Shown: positions 1 through 6,945, counted from the stretch's first letter. The stretch: 6,961 nucleotides of DNA from Acetobacteraceae bacterium (GCA_025356735.1 JANXRT010000500.1:1-6961), one strand, 5' to 3'. Program-made: numbers and translations. The notes: generated from the letters alone by a model not told the origin.

Positions 1-3000
1 CATTTCGCCGGCTTGTTGCAGATCGACCGACAGCAGGCGCGACACGCCGCGCTCCTGCATGGTGACGCCGTACAGCCGGTCCATCCGCGCCATCGTCAGC
101 GGATGGTGGGTGACGACCAGGAACCGGGTCGAGGTCTCCCGCACCATGTCCTCCAGCAGCGCGCAGAAGCGCTCGACGTTGGCGTCGTCGAGCGGCGCGT
201 CGACCTCGTCCAGCACGCAGATCGGTGCCGGGTTGCACAGGAACACGGCGAAGATCAGCGACAGCGCGGTCAGCGCCTGCTCGCCGCCCGACAGCAGCGA
301 CAGCACGGCAAGCTTCTTGCCCGGCGGCTGGGCGTAGATCTCGAGCCCGGCCTCAAGCGGATCGTCCGACCCGACCATCGCCAGATGCGCCCGGCCGCCG
401 CCGAACATGCGGCTGAACAGCGCCTGGAAATGCCTGTCCACCTGCTGGAACACCGCGGCCAGCCGTTCGCGGCCCTCACGGTTGAGGTGCCCGATCGAGC
501 CGCGCAGCTTGGCGATGGCGGCGGCGAGCTCGTCACGCTCGGCGGCGATGCCGGCGAGCCGGGTTTCGATGTCGGCCGCCTCGATCTCGGCGCGCAGGTT
601 GACCGGGCCCATCTCCTCGCGTTCCCTTTGCAGCCGCTCCAGCTTCCTTTTCGCTTTTTCTTCCGTGTCAACGGTCAGCTCCGCCGGCGGGTCGGGCAAC
701 GCCGCATCAGCGCCTAGCCGTTCCAGGATGCGCTCGGCGACCGTGCCCCAGGCGTGGTCGGCCTGCTCGGCGTGGCCCTCGGCGCGGACCTGGCTTTCCC
801 GGGCGGCGGCCAGGCGCGCCTCGGCGAGGCGACCGGCGCGGGCGGCTTCCTGCGCCCGGTCAGCGGCTTCGGTGAGGGTAGAAGCGGCAACCCGGTGCGA
901 TTGCTCGGCGGCCTGCAGCGCGTCCAGCGCCTGGGCGCGGCGGCCGGCGATCGCTGCGGGTGCGGCGGCCAGCGCCGCGTTGCCGGCGGCAGCCTTGGCC
1001 TGACGGGCGGAGATGTCGGCGACGCGTGAGGCCGCATCACGGGCGCGCTCGCCCCAGTCGGCACGTTCCCGCGCGATCGCGGCCAGGCGCTGGAGGCGGG
1101 CGGCGTGATCGCGGGAAAGATCGTCGCGGGCGGCACGGGCCAACGCCTCATCGCGGCGGCTGGCCGATTGGGTGGCGCGGGTGCGCTCGACCGCAGCGCG
1201 CAAAGCCGCGGCGTCGGGTAGCCGGGATGCGGCGGTGCCGGCGGCGAGGCATGCCGCGTCGGCGTCCGCGCATTCGGGCAATAGCCGGGAAAGCTGCTGC
1301 TCGACAGCCTCCATGCGCGCGGCGGCGGCGGCGGCGGCCTGGGCCAGGTTGTCATGCGCGGCGCGCGCCCGCTCCATCCGCTGCTCGGCATCGCGCCGGG
1401 CGGCGCGGGCGCGCTGCTCGGCGGCGGTGGCGGCACCGGCCTGGACGTCGGCCTGCGCGCGAGTGGCGCTCGCGGCATTCGCCGCCTGCCGGGCACCGGC
1501 AAGCTCCGCCGCCAGGACAGCAAGCCGGTTGCGCTGCTGCAGCCGCACCGCGGCGGCGGTCGGCGTGCCGGCGCGGATGGTGTAGCCATCCCAGCGCCAC
1601 ACGGCACCCTGTCGGGAAACCAGCATCTGGCCCGGCAGCAGGTCCGGTTGCAGGGCGGCGGCGGACGCATCGTCCTCGACCAGTCCGATCTGCGACAGCG
1701 CACGGGCCAGCGTGCCGGGAAAGCGCACGACCTCGGAAAGCGCCGTGGCGCCGGGCGGCAGCGCCGGCACCGGGTCAAGGCCGGGCAGGTCGCGCCAATG
1801 CCGCGCCGCCGCCTGGTCGGCGGCCGACGACAGTTCCTCGCCGAGCGCCGCGCCTAGCGCTGCTTCCAGGCCTGGCGGCACGACCAGCGCGTCGAGCAGC
1901 GGCGGCCAGCGCTCGTTGTCCTTGACGCCGAGCACCTGGCGCAAGGCGGCGGTCTCCGCGGCCAGCCGGGCCGCGGCCGAGCCGGACAGCGACTCGTCGG
2001 CGCGTGCGCGGACCAGCGCGGCCTGGGTCAGCAGGCGCGCCTGCTCGGCGTCTTCGAGCAGCGCGCGGGCGGCGGTCAGCGCCGCATCGGCGGCGTCGCG
2101 TTCGCGGCGGGCCGCTTCCAGCCGGTCGGGGTCCACCGCCTGCGCGGCGATGCGGGCGCGCTCCTCGCCTACCTTCCTGGCCTCGTCGGAAAGCCTTCGC
2201 GCGCGCTGCCCGGCCTGGGCCAGCGCCTCGGTCAGCGACTGCGCCCGGGCGGAGGCGATCGCCGCCGCCTCGATGGCACGGCTGGCTTCGGCCTCGGCCG
2301 CGCGTACCGCCTCCGTGGCTCCGGCAACGTCGTCCCCGGCTGCCGCGATGCGCGCGTCATGACCGTCCCCGGCGGCGTCGAGGGCCTGGTTTTCCATAGC
2401 CAAACGTTGTTCGGCGACCGTCGAATCGCGGGCAAGCTGGCCGGCATGGCCGAGGTCGCGGCCAAGCTGCTCATGGCGCAGCTCCGCCTCGGCGAGCGCC
2501 GCCCGGGCGCGGACATCCTCGGCGGCGATCTGTTCCTGCGCCACGCGGCACCGCTCCAGGACGGTCCGCGCATCCGCTTCCCGCGCGCGAAGCTCCGGCA
2601 GCCTTGCTTCCTGCCCGACCGAAGCGGCCTCGAGCGCGGTCGCGGCCGAAGTCGCCTCGGCCACGGCGATGCCCGCCTCGTGCAGGATTTTTCGCGCGGC
2701 GGTGCGGGAAACATCCGCCCGGGCGCGGACGACGGCAAGGAACTCCTGCTCGGCCTGGCGCACCGCGCCGGAGATGTTGCGGAACCGGCTGGCCTGCCGC
2801 GCCTGGCGCTTCAGCGCGCCGAGCTGGTTTTCGAGCTGTCCGCGCAGATCCTCGGCGCGGGCGATGTTGGCCTCGGCGGCGCGCAGCTTGAGCTCCGCCT
2901 CGTGGCGGCGCGCGTGCAGCCCGGTGATGCCGGCCGCCTCCTCCAGCACCGACCGGCGCTCGTCCGGCCGCGCGTTGACGATCGCCCCGACGCGGCCCTG

Positions 3001-3441
3001 GCTGACCATGGCCGAGGAACGCGCGCCCGAGGCGAGGTCGGCGAACAGCGTCTGCACATCGCGCGCCCGCGCCTCGCGGCCGTTGATCCGGTAGGCGCTG
3101 CCGCTGCCGCGCTCGATCCGCCGGCTGATCTCGATCTCCGGCGTGTCATGGAAAGGCGGCGGCGCCAGCCCCTGGGCTTCCTCCAGGGTCAGCGTGACCT
3201 CGGCCAGGTTGCGCGACGGGCGTGCGCCGCTGCCCGCGAAGATCACGTCGTCCATCTCGCCGCCGCGCATGTTGCGGGCGTTGCTCTCGCCCATCGCCCA
3301 GGCCAGCGCCTCGACGACGTTCGACTTGCCGCAGCCGTTGGGGCCGACGATACCGGTCAGCCCCGGCAGTATCTGGATGCTGATCGGTTCCGCGAAGCTC
3401 TTGAAGCCGGCGATCCGCAGTCGGGAGAAATGGACGGGCAA
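1..3441 (-). CDS. smc: Chromosome segregation protein SMC (3' end cut by window edge)
   Basis: SMC is the ATP-driven DNA-loop-forming condensin subunit that works with ScpA and ScpB on the nucleoid. The frame is open for 1147 codons from a TTG at 3441 to the left edge. Walker A GPNGCGKS is at residues 33-40, directly after the N-terminal RLRIAGFKSF strand. The Q-loop SQGRVGAIVNARPDER starts near residue 147. A long Ala/Glu/Arg-rich coil covers about 170-500, the hinge about 503-624 (ending WRWDGYTIRAG), and the return coil about 630-990. The ABC signature LSGGE is at 1050-1054, Walker B CVLDEVDAPLDD has D1078 and E1079, and the switch histidines are in VVTHHPLTMARMDR. The visible end, SVDLQQAGEM, is where SMC proteins normally finish, so only a few residues are missing. 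No ATG lies upstream or near the N-terminus, and the TTG gives the usual short lead before the first strand. The start lies 2 bases after the dsbA stop and has no clear Shine-Dalgarno sequence, which suggests coupled translation. Motifs are seen in the sequence; family function is established knowledge. Confidence 0.97.
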   Translation of the reverse strand, partial: MPVHFSRLRIAGFKSFAEPISIQILPGLTGIVGPNGCGKSNVVEALAWAMGESNARNMRGGEMDDVIFAGSGARPSRNLAEVTLTLEEAQGLAPPPFHDTPEIEISRRIERGSGSAYRINGREARARDVQTLFADLASGARSSAMVSQGRVGAIVNARPDERRSVLEEAAGITGLHARRHEAELKLRAAEANIARAEDLRGQLENQLGALKRQARQASRFRNISGAVRQAEQEFLAVVRARADVSRTAARKILHEAGIAVAEATSAATALEAASVGQEARLPELRAREADARTVLERCRVAQEQIAAEDVRARAALAEAELRHEQLGRDLGHAGQLARDSTVAEQRLAMENQALDAAGDGHDARIAAAGDDVAGATEAVRAAEAEASRAIEAAAIASARAQSLTEALAQAGQRARRLSDEARKVGEERARIAAQAVDPDRLEAARRERDAADAALTAARALLEDAEQARLLTQAALVRARADESLSGSAAARLAAETAALRQVLGVKDNERWPPLLDALVVPPGLEAALGAALGEELSSAADQAAARHWRDLPGLDPVPALPPGATALSEVVRFPGTLARALSQIGLVEDDASAAALQPDLLPGQMLVSRQGAVWRWDGYTIRAGTPTAAAVRLQQRNRLAVLAAELAGARQAANAASATRAQADVQAGAATAAEQRARAARRDAEQRMERARAAHDNLAQAAAAAAARMEAVEQQLSRLLPECADADAACLAAGTAASRLPDAAALRAAVERTRATQSASRRDEALARAARDDLSRDHAARLQRLAAIARERADWGERARDAASRVADISARQAKAAAGNAALAAAPAAIAGRRAQALDALQAAEQSHRVAASTLTEAADRAQEAARAGRLAEARLAAARESQVRAEGHAEQADHAWGTVAERILERLGADAALPDPPAELTVDTEEKAKRKLERLQREREEMGPVNLRAEIEAADIETRLAGIAAERDELAAAIAKLRGSIGHLNREGRERLAAVFQQVDRHFQALFSRMFGGGRAHLAMVGSDDPLEAGLEIYAQPPGKKLAVLSLLSGGEQALTALSLIFAVFLCNPAPICVLDEVDAPLDDANVERFCALLEDMVRETSTRFLVVTHHPLTMARMDRLYGVTMQERGVSRLLSVDLQQAGEM

Positions 3442-3443
3442 GG

Positions 3444-4091
3444 TCAGGCGGCGGCGGCCACGAGGTCGGAAAACGCCTTGAACTCCATGGCGCCCGAGGT
3501 CGTCCGGCCGTTGATGACGAAGCTCGGCGTGGCGTCGATCTTGTACTTGGTCTGGGCGGTGTTCTGCTGGGCCACGATCCATTCCTTCAGCGATGCGTCG
3601 TCGTAGGCGGCATCGAAGGTCGGGCGCGCCATCCCGGCCAGCGCCGCGGTCTTCCACAGCTCCTCGCGCGGATCGACGCCGCGGCCGAACGCCCAGCGGT
3701 CCTGGTTGGCGAACAGCGCCTGGACAAACGGCTCGTAGCGCGCGGCCGGCAAGGTGCGGGCGACGGCGGCGGCGGAAAGCGCCACCTGGTCGAGCGGGAA
3801 GTCGTTGTAAACGAAGCGCATCTTGCCGGTGTCGATCAGCTCGGCCTTGATCCGCGGGAAGGTGGTCCGCGAGAACGCCGCGCAATGGGTGCAGGTCAGC
3901 GAGAAGAATTCTAGCACCGTAACGCGGGCGTCGGCGTTGCCGACCGAACGCTCGGTCCTGGCCGACGGCAGCGTCGCCGCCTCTGCGGCGTAGGCTGGGG
4001 CGGCGTAGGCTGGGGCGGCGTACGCCTGGGCGTTGATCGCGAGCGGGGCGCCGGCGGCGACGGATAGCAGGAAGCGGCGGGAGAACTGCAT
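3444..4091 (-). CDS. DsbA-family thiol:disulfide oxidoreductase, exported
   Basis: A 215-residue periplasmic thioredoxin-fold protein of the DsbA family, expected to oxidise or shuffle disulfides in exported proteins. Counting from the ATG at 4091, the active site is C67-T-H-C70 in EFFSLTCTHCAAF, a CxxC with Thr where E. coli DsbA has Pro. The helical insert follows, and the cis-proline loop TPSF has P189. The N-terminus MQFSRRFLLSVAAGAPLAINAQA is a signal peptide with a twin arginine, so Tat export is possible. It is followed by AYAA-type repeats before the mature domain. A GTG two codons upstream (4097) is also in frame, but it lies inside the Shine-Dalgarno GAGGTG, so the ATG is preferred. 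The gene sits between dciA and smc in one apparent operon. Whether it acts as an oxidase (DsbA) or as a DsbG/Com1-like isomerase cannot be told from the sequence alone. Confidence 0.93.
   Translation of the reverse strand: MQFSRRFLLSVAAGAPLAINAQAYAAPAYAAPAYAAEAATLPSARTERSVGNADARVTVLEFFSLTCTHCAAFSRTTFPRIKAELIDTGKMRFVYNDFPLDQVALSAAAVARTLPAARYEPFVQALFANQDRWAFGRGVDPREELWKTAALAGMARPTFDAAYDDASLKEWIVAQQNTAQTKYKIDATPSFVINGRTTSGAMEFKAFSDLVAAAA
3985..4029 (-). repeat. Three-copy 15-bp in-frame tandem repeat
   Basis: Two identical plus-strand copies of GCGGCGTAGGCTGGG (3985-3999 and 4000-4014) are followed by a third that matches at its first eight bases and then diverges (4015-4029). On the coding strand they give AYAAP-AYAAP-AYAAE, just behind the hydrophobic core of the signal peptide. 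Each unit carries a possible A-x-A signal peptidase site. Because the unit is a multiple of three, copy number could change without breaking the frame. Confidence 0.85.
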
Positions 4092-4094
4092 TTT

Positions 4095-4100
4095 CACCTC
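4095..4100 (-). promoter_or_regulatory. Ribosome binding site of the DsbA-family gene
   Basis: GAGGTG on the minus strand. Its GAGG core lies five bases before the ATG at 4091. It decides the start, because the alternative GTG at 4097 would overlap this site itself. Confidence 0.7.
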
Positions 4101-4117
4101 GGTTTCGGATCGATCTA

Positions 4118-4669
4118 TTACGACGACTCGGCGGGAGTCGAGGGTGCCGGCGCGGCGCCGCGCCGGCTGGTGAGCACCGCCCGGCCGAGTGCCGCCAGGG
4201 CGTCACGCAGCTCGCCCTCCGGCAGCAGGCCGACGGCGCGGTTGACGCGGCGCCTGGTGTCCTCGGTCGGCACGGCGGCGGCCGGCGGCGGCGGTTCGGC
4301 CACCGGGGCCGGCGCGAAGCCGAGCCGCTCGACGATGACGACGCCGAGGTGGAGGTTGATGCGCGCGATCAGCTGCGGCGCCAGATGCTGCAGCTCCATC
4401 GCGACCGGGCCGGTGCAGGCGATGGTCAGGCGGCCGGCGGTCAGCCTCTTGGGCAGGGTCAGCGCCGCCAGTGCCGGGCCGACGATCGCCGGCCAGTCGG
4501 CCATCACCTGGGCCGCCGCCGGCGAGCGTTTGCGCAGCGCCGGCCGGGCGATGCCGGGCACCAGCGCGCCCAGCGGCCGCGGGCCATAGACGTGGCGTGG
4601 CCGCGCCGGGCTATAAGCGTGGCTCGGCTGCGCCTCGGCGTTCTTGCCAGCGTTGCCGGTTATGGCCAT
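4118..4669 (-). CDS. dciA: DciA-like DUF721 protein (replicative helicase loader)
   Basis: DUF721/DciA proteins bind the replicative helicase DnaB and help load it in bacteria that lack DnaC or DnaI; the product would act at the replication fork. From the ATG at 4669 the product is 183 residues. The DUF721 domain runs from about residue 29 to 125, starting GPRPLGALVPGIARPALRKRSPAAAQVMADWPAIVG and continuing through the strand LTIACTGPVAMELQHLAPQLIARIN to VIVERLGFA. A Pro/Ala linker and a charged tail with RRRVNRAVGLLPEGELRDALAALGRAV follow. The start is uncertain: an in-frame ATG at 4723 adds 18 residues (MADDGSGSGRRARDTPQP), has AGGG about 11 bases upstream, but overlaps the mutY start. No strong Shine-Dalgarno sequence precedes 4669. 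The gene is divergent from mutY and lies 26 bases upstream of the DsbA-family gene. Domain identity rests on recognised family motifs; the helicase-loading role is known for the family, not shown here. Confidence 0.88.
   Translation of the reverse strand: MAITGNAGKNAEAQPSHAYSPARPRHVYGPRPLGALVPGIARPALRKRSPAAAQVMADWPAIVGPALAALTLPKRLTAGRLTIACTGPVAMELQHLAPQLIARINLHLGVVIVERLGFAPAPVAEPPPPAAAVPTEDTRRRVNRAVGLLPEGELRDALAALGRAVLTSRRGAAPAPSTPAESS
4124..4140. repeat. Short inverted repeat at the 3' end of dciA
   Basis: CGACTC (4124-4129) pairs with GAGTCG (4135-4140) around a 5-base loop, inside the last codons of dciA. No T-run follows on the minus strand, so it is not a Rho-independent terminator. It lies a few bases from the larger palindrome at 4146-4167. 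Confidence 0.5.
4146..4167. repeat. Perfect 22-bp GC palindrome inside the dciA 3' end
   Basis: The half-site GCCGGCGCGGC (4146-4156) is followed at once by its exact reverse complement (4157-4167). In RNA it would fold as a stem of about nine G:C pairs with a four-base loop. It is within the coding sequence for the low-complexity tail SRRGAAPAP of DciA, so high GC content and codon bias may explain it. There is no adjacent T-run, so it is not a classical terminator. Confidence 0.6.
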
Positions 4670-4721
4670 AGGTTGCGGCGTGTCCCGTGCCCGCCTGCCG
4701 CTTCCCGAACCGTCATCCGCC

Positions 4722-5825
4722 ATGCCGCCGGCATCCCTGCTGTTGTCCTGGTACGACCGCAACCGCCGCGCCATGCCCTGGCGCGCGAAACCTGGCGAAG
4801 CCGCGGACCCGTACCGGGTCTGGCTGAGCGAAATCATGCTGCAGCAGACCAACGTCGCGACGGTGATACCGTACTTCGAAAGGTTTGTCCGCCGTTTTCC
4901 GGACGTCCAGGCCCTGGCGGACGCCCCGATCGACAGCGTGCTGGTGGCCTGGGCCGGGCTTGGCTACTACGCCCGCGCCCGCAACCTGCACGCCTGTGCC
5001 CGGGCGGTCGCGGCGGCCGGCGGCTTTCCGGCAACCGTGGAAGCTTTGCTGACGCTGCCGGGCATCGGGACCTACACCGCGACCGCGATCGCCGCGATCG
5101 CCTTCGGCGTGCCCGGCGTTCCGGTGGACGGCAACGTCGAGCGCGTTACGGCGCGGCTGTTCGCGATCACCGGGCCGCTGCCGGCGGCCAGGCCCGCGCT
5201 TCGCCTGGCGGCCGCCGACCTGGGGCGCGATCCCGATGCCGCCGCCCGGCCGTCCGACTTCGCCCAGGCGCTGTTCGACCTCGGCGCCACCCTCTGCACG
5301 CCAAGGGTGCCGGCCTGCGCGCTGTGCCCATGGCTCGGCCATTGCAACGCCCAGCGCCTGGGCATCGCCGCCGAGCTGCCGCGCCGGGCCGAAAAGAAGC
5401 CGCTGCCGGTGCGCTTCGGCGCCTGCTTCTGGCTGACCGACAATATCGGAAACGTGCTGCTGCGCCGGCGCCCGGCGCAGGGCCTGCTGGGCGGCATGAC
5501 CGAACTGCCGGGCACCGAATGGCGCACCGCGCCGTGGTCGCCCGAGGAGATGCTCGCCGGGGCGCCGATCGCCGCCGACTGGCGCGGGGCCGGCGAGGTC
5601 CGGCACGTCTTCACCCATTTCGCGCTGCGGCTGACGGTATTCTCGGCGAACGTCGATCGCTTCGACGCCGCTGGCTCCGCCCACCCGGTCGCGGCATTGG
5701 ACCAGGCGGCACTGCCCACGGTGATGCGGAAATGCGTGGCGCTGGCAACGGCGCAACGCCCCGCCTTGCCTCCGTCCGTGCAAGACAGCATCTTGCGACT
5801 TCCCTTCGCCGGAGAGAAATCATGA
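4722..5825 (+). CDS. mutY: A/G-specific adenine DNA glycosylase MutY
   Basis: MutY removes adenine mispaired with 8-oxoguanine in the base-excision (GO) pathway. From the ATG at 4722 the product is 367 residues. The N-terminal catalytic domain begins SLLLSWYDRNRRAMPWR and carries WLSEIMLQQT with catalytic E37, GLGYYARARNLH with Y82, the helix-hairpin-helix LPGIGTYTA at 112-120, and VDGNVERV with catalytic D136. The iron-sulfur ligands are C192, C199, C202 and C208 in the C-x6-C-x2-C-x5-C spacing. The C-terminal NUDIX-like 8-oxoG recognition domain covers about 228-360, with GLLGGMTELPGTEW and HVFTHF at 295-300. All key residues are present, so an active enzyme is expected. Other in-frame starts are an ATG at 4662 and a GTG at 4680, but the family normally starts just before the LLxWYD helix, so 4722 is chosen; no strong ribosome site supports any of them. 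The stop overlaps the next gene's ATG. Confidence 0.95.
   Translation: MPPASLLLSWYDRNRRAMPWRAKPGEAADPYRVWLSEIMLQQTNVATVIPYFERFVRRFPDVQALADAPIDSVLVAWAGLGYYARARNLHACARAVAAAGGFPATVEALLTLPGIGTYTATAIAAIAFGVPGVPVDGNVERVTARLFAITGPLPAARPALRLAAADLGRDPDAAARPSDFAQALFDLGATLCTPRVPACALCPWLGHCNAQRLGIAAELPRRAEKKPLPVRFGACFWLTDNIGNVLLRRRPAQGLLGGMTELPGTEWRTAPWSPEEMLAGAPIAADWRGAGEVRHVFTHFALRLTVFSANVDRFDAAGSAHPVAALDQAALPTVMRKCVALATAQRPALPPSVQDSILRLPFAGEKS
5811..5816 (+). promoter_or_regulatory. Ribosome binding site of frmA, inside mutY
   Basis: GGAGAG lies within the last codons of mutY; its GGAG core is seven bases before the ATG at 5822. It fixes that ATG as the dehydrogenase start, although the dehydrogenase frame stays open far upstream, across the whole of mutY. 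Confidence 0.75.
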
Positions 5826-6931
5826 AGGTCCGCGCCGCCGTCGCCCGCAGGGCCGGCGACAAGCTGTCGCTCGAAACGGTCGATCTCGAAGGCCCGCGGC
5901 AGGGCGAGGTGCTGGTTGAAATCCGCGCCACCGGCATCTGCCACACCGACGAGTTCACCCTGTCGGGCGCCGATCCGGAAGGCCTGTTCCCCGCCATCCT
6001 CGGCCATGAGGGCGCCGGCGTGGTGGTCGAACTCGGCGCCGGCGTCACCAGCCTGAAGAAGGGCGACCACGTCATCCCGCTGTACACGCCCGAATGCCGG
6101 CAGTGCGAGTACTGCCTCAGCCGGAAAACCAACCTCTGCGTCGCGATCCGCGCCACCCAGGGCCGCGGGCTGATGCCGGACGGGACCAGCCGGTTCTCCT
6201 GCAACGGCGAAGCCATTTCGCACTACATGGGCACCTCGACCTTCGCCAACTACACGGTGGTGCCGGAGATCGCGCTGGCGAAGATCCGCGCCGACGCGCC
6301 GCTGGAAAAGGTCTGCTACATCGGCTGCGGCGTCACCACCGGCATCGGCGCCGTCATCAACACGGCCAAGGTCGAACCGGGTGCCCGCGTCATCGTGTTC
6401 GGCCTCGGCGGCATCGGCCTGAACGTGCTGCAGGGCGCCCGCCTGGCCGGCGCCGAGATGATCGTCGGCGTCGATCTCAATCCCGCGCGCCGCGCCATCG
6501 CCGAAAAGTTTGGCATGACGCATTTCGTCAACCCGGCCGAAGTCGAGGGCGATCTCGTGCCCTACCTCGTCGATCTGACCAAGGGCGGCGCCGACTACAC
6601 GTTCGAGTGCGTCGGCAACGTCAAGCTCATGCGCCAGGCCCTCGAATGCGCCCATCGCGGCTGGGGCAAGAGCATCGTCATCGGGGTCGCCGGCGCCGGC
6701 CAGGAAATCTCGACCCGGCCGTTCCAGCTCGTCACCGGCCGGGTGTGGATGGGCAGCGCCTTCGGCGGCGCGCGGGGGCGCACCGACGTGCCGCGCATCG
6801 TCGACTGGTACATGGACGGCAAGATCAACATCGACGACCTGATCACCCACGTGCTGCCATTCGAGCAGATCAACGAGGGCTTCGACCTGATGCGCCGCGG
6901 CGAGAGCATTCGAACCGTCCTCACCTACTGA
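5822..6931 (+). CDS. frmA: S-(hydroxymethyl)glutathione dehydrogenase / class III alcohol dehydrogenase
   Basis: This zinc medium-chain dehydrogenase oxidises S-hydroxymethylglutathione, formed spontaneously from formaldehyde and glutathione, to S-formylglutathione with NAD+; the family can also reduce S-nitrosoglutathione. The protein is 369 residues, the usual length. Catalytic zinc ligands are C40, H62 and C169 (with E63 next to H62). Structural zinc ligands are C92, C95, C98 and C106. The nucleotide fold has GLGGIG at 195-200 and D218 at the end of the second strand, which favours NAD over NADP. Class III hallmarks are IRATQGRGLMPDGTSRFS, whose R110 matches the arginine that binds the glutathione carboxylate in human ADH5, YMGTSTFANYTVVPE, and the tail ESIRTVLTY. 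The ATG overlaps the mutY stop as ATGA and has a good ribosome site, so it is probably co-transcribed and coupled with mutY. Class assignment rests on recognised motifs and is firm; the exact symbol (frmA, adhC or flhA) is a naming choice. Confidence 0.96.
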   Translation: MKVRAAVARRAGDKLSLETVDLEGPRQGEVLVEIRATGICHTDEFTLSGADPEGLFPAILGHEGAGVVVELGAGVTSLKKGDHVIPLYTPECRQCEYCLSRKTNLCVAIRATQGRGLMPDGTSRFSCNGEAISHYMGTSTFANYTVVPEIALAKIRADAPLEKVCYIGCGVTTGIGAVINTAKVEPGARVIVFGLGGIGLNVLQGARLAGAEMIVGVDLNPARRAIAEKFGMTHFVNPAEVEGDLVPYLVDLTKGGADYTFECVGNVKLMRQALECAHRGWGKSIVIGVAGAGQEISTRPFQLVTGRVWMGSAFGGARGRTDVPRIVDWYMDGKINIDDLITHVLPFEQINEGFDLMRRGESIRTVLTY

Positions 6932-6935
6932 AACC

Positions 6936-6940
6936 GGAGG
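6936..6940 (+). promoter_or_regulatory. Ribosome binding site of the gene starting at 6946
   Basis: GGAGG, five bases before an ATG, in the 14-base gap after frmA. It is the best Shine-Dalgarno match in the window and shows that the operon continues. Confidence 0.75.
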
Positions 6941-6945
6941 CTGAA

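Noticed and set aside
714..1778. 354-codon open frame on the minus strand
   Set aside because: It is on the same strand as smc but in another frame, and is extremely Pro/Arg rich, typical of a frame-shifted reading of GC-rich coiled-coil sequence. The smc frame is continuous here, including the hinge.
1..3441. Possible frameshift or broken smc gene
   Set aside because: Walker A, Q-loop, hinge, LSGGE and Walker B are all in the same frame, and the in-frame stop candidates I checked all fall in other frames. The gene is only cut by the window edge.
2359..3606. 415-codon open frame on the plus strand
   Set aside because: It is antisense to the SMC head and coil and runs into the DsbA-family gene. 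The composition is low-complexity Arg/Ala/Gly with no motif.
4118..4145. Rho-independent terminator after dciA
   Set aside because: The hairpin at 4124-4140 lies before the stop codon and no T-run follows on the minus strand. The next gene begins 26 bases later in the same direction.
4587..4617. Possible plus-strand promoter for mutY: TAGACG and TATAAG
   Set aside because: The -10-like TATAAG at 4612-4617 is tempting, but the -35-like element is weak, the spacing is 19 bases, and it lies inside the dciA coding sequence. Too weak to list as a feature.
5072..6850. 592-codon open frame on the minus strand across mutY and frmA
   Set aside because: It is antisense to two genes with complete catalytic motifs. 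Such frames are common when third codon positions are almost all G or C. Its translation shows no recognisable domain, and it crosses a gene boundary.
4349..6931. 860-codon open frame that could suggest a large N-terminal extension of the dehydrogenase
   Set aside because: The upstream part is an out-of-frame reading of dciA antisense and mutY. The true dehydrogenase start at 5822 has a ribosome site and gives the standard 369 residues.
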